Below are positions 47,969-57,926 of a stretch of DNA of 64,000 bases, one piece after another (positions within the stretch are counted from its first letter, which is position 1; every line of letters begins with the position of its first letter). The notes below the pieces were generated by a model, which ran no database searches, was not told where the DNA came from, and saw nothing but the letters and a program-made list of their open reading frames with translations. The DNA lies in contig NC_055987.1 in assembly GCF_018446385.1 (NCBI RefSeq), forward strand, positions 82,331,418-82,395,417, given 5' to 3'. The position numbers were made by a program, and so were the translations under genes. The DNA comes from Zingiber officinale (taxonomy: Eukaryota; Streptophyta; Magnoliopsida; Zingiberales; Zingiberaceae).

Positions 47969-48957
47969 TGTGGCCTAGCCATTATAGATGAGTCACCTAG
48001 GGAGGTGGCTAAGGTTAAGAGCTCTAGGGGGAGCTCTAAGAGTCAAGTTGGAACCCATGGAAAATGAATCTCAAGTGGATACTACTTGGGAGTCTAGATT
48101 GGGTCATGAAATATACCAAGTGGTTTGGAGACGGACTTGAGTCTCAAACCTAGGGTTTTGACACAATTGAGTTGTGTTTCATGCTTGAAATATGATATTA
48201 GGGTTATATAGCATGATAATTGGTTTTAGATGTATAGATGTCATATAAACCAATGCTAGGGATGCATTATGTGTTAGTATGGGCAAATACATCAAGAGGA
48301 AGCCAAAACTAGGACTTTAGGTCAAAGTTCAATTGAACCATTTAGCTAGTTTTGAGTTTTATGTCAATCTTGGGATTGGTGATAGATACATTTTTGGATG
48401 TATTTTCCCCAAGTAGACATGGGTAAAACAGACCTCTCCATAAAATTTGAGAATTTTTGGATGTCTGTGGAATTATTGGTGCATTTTTTAAAGTGGGTCA
48501 AAAATGTTGAAAAGGGCCGAAACAATGTGCCAGTCGACTGGTACAGTTACCAGTCGACTGGTAACAGTGAAAATTGAGCACAGAATGGTTCCGTGTGCTG
48601 TTTCAATGAGGCCAGTCGACTGGGGCAGTCGACTGATACCAGGCTGATTCTGTTTTCAGCCTTGGTTTGTGATCGAGTCAGCTCATATATGTGTATGAGA
48701 TTCATGGTGGATGAATACACGAGTTTAGGGTCAATTTGGATGACAAGTTTTCAACAATTGGGATATTGTTGAAGAACCTTTTGAATGTTAGGTAAAGGGG
48801 GAGAAGTAAGGTTTAGTTGGGAAAACCTTAGTGCCTTTGCGTAGGGGGAGCCTTGTAGGTTCTTAAATAGCCCTGTGGTAAAATTCCTAGCTCAATGGGG
48901 AGCTTAGGTGTAGGGGGAGCCTTGTGATAGGTTTAAATGCATGTTGCATTGTTTTTT
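47969..48957 (+). other. Long 3' non-coding region of N
   Basis: No gene. Four further CAGTCGACTG palindromes lie at 48531-48540, 48551-48560, 48613-48622 and 48626-48635, the same word as in the LTR. The sequence then leads to the minisatellite. Confidence 0.75.
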
Positions 48958-49143
48958 ATTCGACGGTGTAAGTCCAAGTGTGTAGCCTTGGCAACGTAAG
49001 TCCATTCGGCAGTGTAAGTCCAAGTGTGTAGCCTTGGCAACATAAGTCCATTCGACAGTGTAAGTCCAAGTGTGTAGCCTTGGCAACATAAGTCCATTCG
49101 GCGGTGTAAGTCCAAGTGTGTAGCCTTAGCAACGTAAGTCCAT
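48958..49143 (+). repeat. 46-bp minisatellite, four copies
   Basis: The word CAAGTGTGTAGCCTT recurs at 48975, 49021, 49067 and 49113 (last copy CCTTA), an exact 46-base period. Units carry TTCG(A/G)C(A/G)GTGTAAGTC and GGCAAC(G/A)TAAGTCCATT. Open frames across it on the minus strand are by-products of the repeat. It ends about 60 bases before the polypurine tract of N. Confidence 0.95.
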
Positions 49144-49203
49144 TTGTTTTAGCATATTTATTTGCTATGTGTTTTCCCTAACTTAAACGTATTGCCAAAC
49201 ATC

Positions 49204-49217
49204 AAAAAGGGGGAGAT
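49204..49217 (+). other. Polypurine tract of N
   Basis: AAAAAGGGGGAGAT (the last T abuts TGTTGG) directly precedes the 3' LTR. Confidence 0.9.
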
Positions 49218-50170
49218 TGTTGGAGCAATCCCAATGGTCCGTGCGACCATGTGTTTTGGTATTTCGGCAAAGGATTTAAGTTAGGTTTACCCTTGTATTT
49301 GATATGTGTATTTGAGTTGTGCAGGTTTACAGGATACACATGTGACTCAGGTTGACGGCTTCGGGTCCGGTGAAGGATGGAGCATCCGAGGGACCGTGGA
49401 CATGGCAGCAAGGACAAGGGCCGAGGGAAGCGACTTCGAGGCATACGCAAAGGATGACATTACGGACGAGACGCGAGCTTGCATGCATCCAAGGACGAGA
49501 GCCAAAGAGGAAGTAGGCTTGAAGGCAAAAGGTTAAGGCTGCGAAGGAAGCGTCAAATGAGTCATAAGGGTGCGGGTCCGAGTGTTGTGAGAGAATGTAC
49601 TCGGTACTAGTCGACTTCATGTTTCATCAGTTGACTGTTTCAGTCAACTGGGCAGTCGACTAGGAGCGAACAGAATGCTTTTGTTCGCTCAACCAGTGTG
49701 GAGCAGTCGACTACATGTTTTGGCAGTCGACTGGTAGGCGGGGTTTTCAACCCGCGACCTATATAAACAAGGCTTGGAAGCTTGGTTATCTCTGACGAAA
49801 TAGAGGTGGTTAATCTCTATTAGTAGTCTACCGTGCCATAGCTTGTAAAGAGTCCTTGGTGAGAGTTGTGGTGAGGTTTCTCCACCCACAAGGAGCTATG
49901 TAAGCTAGCTGGAGGTCTTCCGGGGAGTAATCCACCGACGGATAGGGATCGTCCACCTCAAGGACACGCCGTGGAGTAGGAGCTTTATTTCCGAACCACG
50001 TAAATGATCGTGTAGCTTGGTTTGCATTCTTTCTTGTCTTTAGTTTAATTTCCTTTAGCTTGTTTGTTTTGTATATTCCGCTGTGCATACTAACCATTGT
50101 AGAAAGAAGCGAGTATTTGGGGGTGTCATCTATCCAATCCCCCTTCAAGCCGGTCGATCGATCCCCAACA
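49218..50170 (+). repeat. 3' LTR of N (953 bp)
   Basis: Closely similar to the 5' LTR. In its palindrome cluster two copies read CAGTTGACTG (49628-49637) and CAGTCAACTG (49641-49650), single CG-to-TG or CA changes. Confidence 0.93.
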
Positions 50171-51489
50171 TTTATTTCTTTAACTTATCAATGGGTGAGA
50201 TTTATTCGTTAAATCAATAGGCCCGATGAGCTGGGAGATAGTATTATTTATATGGTGTGTTGTTGATTATAGAAGGAATCCGTGTCCTAATTATTTAGGC
50301 TGATGATGCCCCCTTGAGGAGCTCATAAGGATTATCATGTAACCTTGCAGGTGGACTTAGTCCGGCATGATAATAAAGTTGAGTGGTACTACTCTTGAAA
50401 TCAGATGTTAATTAATTGGGTTGTCAGTAACTCAATTAATTAACGAACATACGATAACTTAAACACGGGGAGATTAACACACTCATGATAAGAAGGAGCT
50501 CATATTGTAATATGAGATTGGTGCGGTAGTTCAATAATAACCCTTTAGTGGTATGAGTTATTATTGATGGGCTTGGGTTGGGTGTTCGGGCCGAACACAG
50601 GAAGCCCAAGCCCATCAGGAGGCCTAAACCAATTCCTCCTCTAGGTCCCTGTTGTAGCCTCTATATAAAGTCTCGCATCCACCCATCCATAACTTGGTTT
50701 GGTTTAATTTGATTTGGTTTAACTTGGTTATAGAAAGGGAGATTTTTTCTAAACAAAATTCTGTTATTTTTCTTTCTTTGTAACCGAAGGCAAAGGTTAT
50801 AAAAGGAGTAGGTGGTGCCCCCTAAAACCTAATTTTTCCCACAATTCTCTTCTCTCCTCCTAGGGCCGGCGGCACACATCCTTCCCCTTATGGTCGGCGC
50901 CCCTCAGCTCCTCCCTCCTTATGGCCGGCGCCCCTCCCCCCTTCCTTCTTGCTTAGGGTCAGCGCTCCTTCACCTATTGCTAAGGGCCAGTTCCCCTTCA
51001 CCTATTGTTAAAGGTCGGCGCCCCTTCTCCCTTGGTGGGCGGCGGCTTAAAGAAGAGGAAGAAGAGAAGAGAAGGAAGAAGATTAAAAGGTGCCCCATCC
51101 TAGAGCCTCCTTTTGTAACCGACGGTTTGGAAATCGAGAAGAGAAAGAGAGTGGTGTTGTCTTAGTAGATCGTCGCCCACACGACGTCTAAGAAGAGGAG
51201 AGGAATACGATAGAAGATCAAGAGGTCTTTAGCTACAAAGAAAAGGTACAACTAGTTCTTTAATTCCGCTGCGTAATTAGTTTAAGGTTTCTTTATATCG
51301 ATTTTGAATACCAACACAAGAGGCCAGTGATCTTGTACTTCGATCAAGGTGTGCTTTTATCTGTTAAGAACTTGCTTGATTGATGAAACACATGTCTGAT
51401 CGAACATGCGGGTTGCTAGGAATAGTTTTGCACTTGTACAATTTTTATACAAGGAAATTTAAACAAAACGGAATTCCAGCGCCTTCAAG

Positions 51490-51501
51490 TGGTATCAGAG
51501 C
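51490..51501 (+). other. Primer binding site of element C
   Basis: TGGTATCAGAGC follows the C LTR end after two bases. Confidence 0.92.
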
Positions 51502-52641
51502 ATGGTTTCTGGTTCTGTGTGATTGGTTTTCAGTTAAATTATGCACTGTTCGTATATAAATTTAGGTCGGATAATAGTAAGATGTCCAAGATAGATTAAC
51601 TCTATGGTTACAAGCATCCTAGATCCAACTATTATGGCTTTGTGTGTTTGTGTATGATTTGAACCCTCGGGCATGTCGAGGTTGTTGTGTGGGCATGATT
51701 GTAATAATTAAATATGGTCGGTTGTCATATTATTATTATTTTTTACATTCTGTTTGATCTAGATTACATGTAAATTTCTTTGTGGAATATAGGATCGATA
51801 AATATAAAATTTTATTTTTTTTGTTGCGGCTTGTATCCTTGCTATGCGTGGTGCTATTTTGAGGACTGGAGGCACTGCGGAGAAAGAAGCGAGATAGATG
51901 TGATGACTTGATCCATTGGTGGCACATTAGAAGACAGCGATCCATTGGCGACATATTGGAGGACAGCGTTGGATGAGGTCATAATAGTTGGAAATTTTAT
52001 TTTCATATTTATTGCCTTTATATGTTGTTTTATGTGTTGTGATGTTATGTGCTGTGATGCTATGTGCTGTGATGTGTGTACATGCTAAAAAATCCTCAAT
52101 TTAAATAACTAAGTGGGAGAGAGATTATTTAAATTCTATAATCTCCATTATTGATTTGTAAGTGATGCATTCAAACTTGCACATTGGCCTTCCTCCATAT
52201 CAGATGAGTTTGTTTGTAGATCACTAGATCAAACTTTCTCTATGGATGATTATAGGAAATTATTTAGGTATGTGTGATTTTCTCCATCTGAAGGGGCACA
52301 ATCTTAATTAATGGACTAAGTATCAAGTAATGGTATACACTTAGACACATTTAATAGTATCCTCTCCATCGGAGTCACTGCTATTATTTGTGTGCCCGAA
52401 GATGAACCAACTATTAATTTTATTTGTCATAAAGTTAGATTGACAAGATAATAAAATTAATGGGTAAAACCTTCTCTTATAAATGTTTGAATTAGTATAC
52501 GCCCACACAATCGTGGCATACGAAATTCACGGTGTTTTGAGGTGTTGGTGAATTTAAATTATATTGTTTGAGGAATCAATATTATTTTAAATTCTAAAGT
52601 TTTGACCAAATATTTTATTTCGTGATTCTCAGGATTTCAAA
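51502..52641 (+). other. Untranslated leader of element C
   Basis: No gene. Resembles the leaders of A and B and carries one leader stem-loop at about 52480-52545, with GAATTAGTATACGCCCAC pairing to GTGGCATACGAAATTC. Confidence 0.8.
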
Positions 52642-53450
52642 ATGGCTTTCAATCCTCTTACAGTTATTTTAAAAGAAAATAAACTTACTGGTCCAAATTA
52701 TATTGATTGGAAACGGAACTTGGACATTGTCTTAACTGCTGAAGAATACAAATTCGTACTTCTTGAGGTCTGTCCTAACATGCCTGATAAGGATTCTAGT
52801 GAAGAGTAGATAGAGAGACATAGGAAATGGGTCAAGGCAGATGAGATGGCGCGGTGTTATATTTTGGCTTCTATGTCAAATGTGTTGCAACATCTGTATC
52901 AGGTCATACCCACTGCCTATGACATGATGCTCAATCTCAAGGGACTCTTTGGACACCAGAATCGGGTTGCCAGGTAGGAGGCCATGAGAAACTTAATGAC
53001 GACCACCATGACTGAAGGGACACCCGTGAGGGATCATATCCTCAAGATGATGACTCATTTGAATGAGATGGAAGTCCTTGGAGCTGAAATCGATGGGGAA
53101 ATCCAGTACGATATCATTCTCCAAACATTACCCAAGAGTTTTGAGCAGCTCTGCCTTAATTATAACATGAACAAAAGGGTTTATTCATTGGCGGAACTTC
53201 TGACAGAACTCTAAGTGGCAGAAGGGATATTTTGTCAAAGTTCTCAAGTTCACATTGCTAAAAACGTTTCTGCCTCTATGCCAAAAGGCGGAAAGAAGAA
53301 GAAACAAGTTGGATCGGCAAAGAAAGTGATTCGACCTCAAGGGGCTGGGCCACAGGCAGGTGTGAAGAAGCCGAAAGACAAGTGCTTCACATGCAAGCAG
53401 TCTGGACATTGAAAGGTGGACTGTCCTCGTAGAAAGAAGAACAATAAAGG
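52642..53450 (+). pseudogene. Gag of element C
   Basis: Starts MAFNPLTVILKENKLTGPNY and continues with the copia capsid features KADEMARCYILASMSN and FEQLCLNYNMNK. Stops: TAG at about 52807, TAG at about 52975, TAA at 53212-53214 after LAELLTEL, and TGA at about 53410 where tryptophan of the zinc knuckle (CFTCKQSGH then KVDC) is expected. A lysine-rich linker precedes the knuckle. It is otherwise colinear with B and shows what A has lost. Confidence 0.92.
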
Positions 53451-53725
53451 TATATCTTATTCATTAGTTGTCGAAACATGTTTAGCGGTGTTATTTACAA
53501 GTACCTGGTGTGTAGATATGGGAGCCAATGATCATATCTGTAATTCATTGCAGGAGTTCTAGGAAACCAGACGACTATATAAAGGGGAGATCATCGTCTA
53601 CACGGACATTGCTACGAGAGTGGCGGCTGTTGTAGTGGGAGATGTTTATTTATCTTTTGAAAGGAATAAAACTTTGATTTTGAAAAATTATCTTTACGTA
53701 CCATATTTTAGAAAGAACTTGATTT
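53451..53725 (+). pseudogene. Protease fragment of element C
   Basis: Reads TSTWCVDMGANDHICNSL, where B has CVDTGATDH; the catalytic threonine is methionine. FERNKTLILKNYLYVPYF follows, with one stop between. The frame is cut after KNLIL by the LTR of E. Confidence 0.88.
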
Positions 53726-55019
53726 TGTTGGATCAAAAAGCGCTAGAGGGGGGGGGGGGGGGGGAATAACGCTCGTGGCTATTTCGTTTCGGAATCGTAA
53801 AACTCAAGTAATAAACGCAGCAGAAATTAAAAGAAAACAATCAGACACAAAGACACGAGGAGTTACTTGGTTCGGAGCCTGTGACAACTCCTACTCTAAG
53901 GCCCGAGATCGTTGATCGCTTTCGGTGGGCAACAACTATAAGCTCGAAAATTATTACAATCTAAGTACAGAGAGAAACAGTAATTAAATTAATACCGACA
54001 ACAAAATAATGAAAACTGAAGATCCGGGTTGTCGGGATGATGTTGCAGCACTTCGGGATCGTCTCGTTAGCGGCTTGTAGCGTAAGGATTGCTCAGAAGG
54101 TGTTGTACTGGGCTGCTGGTCAAGACTCCCTTATAAAGGGTGTTCAAGGCACCTCCATCAAGCTCCAAGGCGCCTTAGACCCTAAGTTTTATCCCGCTTC
54201 GATTGCTGTCGATCAAGCTTTGACCGCTGCTCATTATCCACCTGAAGGCACCTTCAATGCCGCTCCAAGGCGCCTTCGAGTAGTGATCCAATGCTCCTTC
54301 AGTCCCCATGAAGGCGCCTCCAACTCTTCTGGACAGCTAGTTTCAGCTTGCACCTGAGGCGCCTCCAAGCTCCATGGAGGCGCCTCAGACACTGTTCATC
54401 CGAGTTGAAAGTTATTCCTTTGTTCCTGCAAAATGTGTTAGTCCCAAACACATACCCTGCAAAATAAAGTTAGCACACAATAGACATGGTAAATAAAATA
54501 TTGATAGTCTCCGGACTATCCTGGATCTAACTTCAGATTTCCAACCAGAAACCCTAGGTCGACCCGACGCCTACTATTCCCTCTACGGGGACGCGTCCTC
54601 ACCTACTCCTCTCAGGAGAGTTACTTGTTGCCAATGCGATCCTCCAAATCGACTGGACTTTTGCTCTGCGCTCAATGCTTCCGGACTTTTTGCTGGGTGC
54701 CCGCTCCCCGACCCGTCCAGTCTTCTACCTGGTTCGCGACACCAGGACTTTTCACCTAGGGTTACCACCCCCTTGGACTTTTGCCTAAAGCCTTCGACCC
54801 GCCAAGACTTTTCGCATAAGGTTACCACCCCCTATGACATAGGGTTACCACCCTAGGGTTTTCCACCTGCCTAACCTCAGTTAGGACTTTTACCTAAGCA
54901 CACTTAGGACTTTACTGCAAGCTCATTCAAACTTGTTAGATCACAACATAACCTTAACTTTGAATCCTTTGCCATTATCAAAACACTAGTTCGATCGTCG
55001 GATGCTTCCCGCATAAACA
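53726..55019 (-). repeat. 3' LTR of element E (1294 bp)
   Basis: On its strand it begins TGTTTATGCGGG and ends TTGATCCAACA. It contains repeated AAAAGTCC and GGTAACCCTA words, the GGCGCC palindrome cluster (54391 to 54147), a TATA box and, close to its 3' end, a 17-base G/C tract at 53748-53764. Confidence 0.9.
54131..54391 (-). promoter_or_regulatory. TATA box and GGCGCC palindrome cluster of E
   Basis: On the minus strand TTTATAA (54131-54137, context CCCTTTATAAGGGAG) follows within about 10 bases a cluster of AAGGCGCCTT or GGAGGCGCCTC palindromes and one-change forms at about 54147, 54166, 54241, 54266, 54310, 54358 and 54378. Confidence 0.8.
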
Positions 55020-55035
55020 ACCTCCCCCTTTTTGA
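55020..55035 (-). other. Polypurine tract of element E
   Basis: On the minus strand CAAAAAGGGGGAGGT abuts the LTR. Confidence 0.88.
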
Positions 55036-56485
55036 TTACGGCAACTTAAATTCAAAGTTAAGTAAAACAAGCATAAGTAAACGAATGTATCAGTACACAT
55101 AAGCAAGCTTTTTAAGTAAAAAGTTCAAGTAAGAACGTAAGCAAGCTAAATGTATAAGGCTCCCCCTTAATAAGAGCTCTCTTTCTCTTATCCTTAATTT
55201 GAATTTTGAATAATTTGAATTTATCTTACTCTCCCCCTTTGCCATATACCAAAAACTTTTGTATGGAGAAAAATAGTAAAAATACAACATGAAAGGACTA
55301 AGTTTTTTAACAACTTACATTTTCAGCTTAAAAAGTTATATTTTAAAACACTTTAAAGCAATATTTCTTGTAAGTGAAATTTGCTAAGGGAAAACTTGTC
55401 TTTGAAATAAAAGCCTAAGAAAGTTGGTTTTAAGAAAACTGAGTTTAGTAACTAATTTAGCTAATGATTTTTCTTTGAACCAAAACATAGCTAAATTAAG
55501 ATTACTGTTTTGAACAACTCCTTTAACTTAGCCAAATTTTGTACAAATTTAGGAAAAATTAAAACAAATGATTTTCGAAAGGCAAGTTTTGAGAAATAGT
55601 AAGCTTAGTTTTGCAATAAAAACTGACTTAGCTAGTTTCGTAAGGCTTTGTTGAAAAATATTTCAAAAAAAAATTTTAAAGCCGTTTTTTTTAAAACATT
55701 ATTTTCGTAAAGTTTTTTCGAATAATTTTTAAAAGTTTAAAAAAGTAAACTGAGACTTTTTGTAAAATGCTTAAACAGAACATTTTTGAAAATTGTTAGT
55801 TAAGTTAGAGGAAAAAAGTCTTTTGATTTGACTTAGTTAAAAGATGACTATGGGAGTCGTAATAAAGAATTTTAAATTAATGGCCAAGGAGGAGCAATTA
55901 ATTAAGAACCTAATGTCCAAGCATGAGTCAAGTTAAATGAATTTCAAATTAACCAATTTCCTTTAGTGAGGTATCAGAGCCCTAAAGTGCAAGCATGAGT
56001 CAACTTGAAATTTTAATTTCCTTAACCAACTGTCTAACCTTTAGTTACTGGATGAATACCTAGAGGACAACAGTTTTCACTTGGTTAGTCAAGTTAAGTT
56101 AGTAATCCAGTTAGATTTGACTATGCTGGATCATTTAACTTGATTAATGTAAAGTTAATTTTAACGCCCAAACTCACTATGATGCACAGAAATAAGCATT
56201 CTGGAGTCCAGGCTATACCCTATGCATCTCACACCGTTCTAAGTTTCTTTCAAAACACAAGCAAGTTATGCCTAGTGTGTTTGTGAGATGCTCTGGCTGA
56301 AACTAGGAGAACATGATTTCTAGGGGAAAGATCCTAGGCTAAGTCCAAATTTTGAAAAACTAATAAGATTGGGATTTTGAAAACATTATTTTCCTAGAAT
56401 TTTAAAAGATGATTTTAAGGTTAAGCTATTTTGAAGAAAACAATTTTTAAGATTAGATGTAGGAAATTTGTTTGGAAATCAAAAT
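55036..56485 (-). other. 3' non-coding region of element E
   Basis: About 1.45 kb between RNase H and the polypurine tract, AT-rich, no gene on either strand. The ORF of 66 codons at 55090-55290 has no recognisable motif. Confidence 0.65.
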
Positions 56486-57220
56486 CTATTCTACCCAACA
56501 CATTCCTATTTGTCTTCTAAGTGTACTGAACTCGAGTTCAGGTAAGGGTTTTGTGAAAATGTCAGCTAGGTTTGATTTAGACTCAACATGGTTAAGTACA
56601 ATTTCACCTCTAGTTACATGATCCCTTACAAAATGGTGTTTTTCCTCTATGTGTTTAGTCCTGGAGTGGTGAGTTGGATTTTTGGTCAGATTAATTGAAC
56701 TTATATTATCAATTAAATTTTTTATAATTTTATATTCTCGTTGATAGTCTTTTAGTGTGTACATCATCCACAAAAGTTGAGAAGTATATTCTCCTAGGGC
56801 TATGTATTCAGCTTCAGTAGTGGATAAGGCAACACAGTGTTGTTTTCTGCTTGACCAACTTACTAGGCACTGACCTAGAATTTGGCAGCTTCCACTTGTA
56901 CTTTTTCTATCTAGTTTGCACCCAGCATAGTCTGAGTCAGAATTGCCAAAAAGGTCAAAGGTGCAAGTTCTAGGTTACCAGAGTCCTACATTTAGGGTGC
57001 CCTTAATGTACCTAAGTATTCTTTTAGCATATGTTAGATGTGACTCTTTTGCACAGGATTGGTATCTTGCGCACATACCTACTGGAAATAGTATATTGGG
57101 TTGACTTGCAGTTAGGCAGAGCAAGCTACCTATAACACTTCTATAGTGTTTTGGATCCACTGGTTTTCCTTCAGGGTCGGAATCAATGTTGATATTAGTT
57201 GCCATTGGTGTCGCCGCCAT
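56486..57220 (-). pseudogene. RT end and RNase H of element E
   Basis: Read on the minus strand: MATNINIDSDPEGKPVD and HYRSVIGSLLCLTASQPNI close the RT domain. One stop (56975-56977, TAA where a tyrosine codon is expected after VGLW) is followed in the same frame by RNase H: DSDYAGCKLDRKSTSG, LSTTEAEYIALGEYTSQLL, KHIEEKHHFVRDHV and NLADIFTKPL. It ends at a stop after GMCWVE. With one nonsense change only, this is among the best preserved pol segments here. The upstream RT and integrase are lost at the junction. Confidence 0.92.
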
Positions 57221-57224
57221 TCCT

Positions 57225-57868
57225 TCGTCGAAGCAGAATCAGCGACGGTGTTGCTAGTCACCGCAGAGGGTTTGGCAGCACAGCTGCCGAGGACTTGCCA
57301 TCACCCTTTTCCTTTCCTCTCTGCCCTAGCCGTCTCCACACGATCGCCTGACTTTGTCTCTGCGTGCCACTACCGATTTATCACCGAGGTTCCCGTGTCC
57401 TAGCAATGATCCTCAAGGTAAGCAGGGACGAGAAATTTCTGGATTTCAATGATTTTGGTTGATTGGGTTTAACAGCTTGTAACCTTCTTCCTGTTTTACA
57501 CTAGGAGGAAGATTTTGGATCGTTCTTGCTGTTTTTCCTGATCGGAGCTTGGACTCCTTCTTTGCAGAGGGAATTTAGGGCTACTGGTTGGAGGTAAGTG
57601 CCATACCTGGCTGTGTATTTGGGTTTGATTTTCTGTTGGTTGTAGATTGCTTGATCTCACTTTGATCCGGACCACAGCAGATTGGCTCGCTCTGTTCCAA
57701 CAGCTACTACCTTGAAATTCTAGCAGCAAATACCCTTTGTTTCAGCAACAACAGCAATTGATAATTTGAGGTAAGGTGTAGTGCAGTTGTTTCTTTTGCT
57801 GTAGTATGCACCGAATTGAAGGAAGGTTAGGAAATAAAATTGGATTTGAATTCATTATGTTAGGTCGG

Positions 57869-57926
<58 letters not shown>

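Larger units (their letters stand above)
45395..50170 (+). mobile_element. Gag-only non-autonomous copia-type element N
   Basis: LTRs 45395-46386 and 49218-50170 begin TGTTGGAGCAATCCC and end GATCCCCAACA. The target duplication TTTAT (45390-45394 and 50171-50175) is perfect. A PBS and a polypurine tract are present. The 2831-base interior encodes only gag; no protease, integrase, RT or RNase H motif is seen. This matches the TR-GAG class of plant elements, which depend on enzymes from another element. It interrupts the LTR of C, so it is younger than C. Confidence 0.93.
44959..51487 (+). repeat. 5' LTR of element C, split by N
   Basis: Pieces 44959-45394 and 50176-51487 join at the target site TTTAT of element N. 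It ends TTCCAGCGCCTTCA. A TATA-like TATAAAAGG is at about 50799-50807, preceded by a short GAAAGGGAG...CTTTCTTTG inverted pair. Open frames in the GC-rich stretch 50890-51165 are in the leader part and are not called. Confidence 0.9.
44959..53725 (+). mobile_element. Copia element C, 3' part missing
   Basis: It starts TGTTGGGATGTATAC. The 5' LTR (split by N), PBS, leader, gag and the beginning of protease are present. The element is broken at 53725 by E inside the region just before GAG-pre-integrase. The expected remainder and 3' LTR are not in the window. It is related to A and B in LTR words and gag but is a distinct subfamily with a shorter LTR (about 1750 bp without N). Confidence 0.9.
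53726..57220 (-). mobile_element. Copia element E (D family), 5' part missing
   Basis: A minus-strand element of the D family inserted in protease/pre-integrase of C. Its 3' LTR (53726-55019), polypurine tract, long 3' non-coding region, RNase H and the end of RT are present. The element is cut at about 57220, where gypsy G begins. The base sequence GATTT (53721-53725) is the candidate target duplication on one side; the other side is not in the window. Confidence 0.88.

Noticed and set aside
48904..49115. Minus-strand frames of 60 and 61 codons with internal peptide repeats
   Set aside because: They read through the 46-bp minisatellite; the peptide repeat only reflects the DNA repeat.
48958..49143. 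CRISPR-like array
   Set aside because: The whole 46-base unit is repeated with no unique spacers, and it lies inside a plant LTR element.
50890..51165. 91-codon proline-rich frame
   Set aside because: It lies in the GC-rich leader part of the C LTR, after its TATA-like box, and has no recognised domain.
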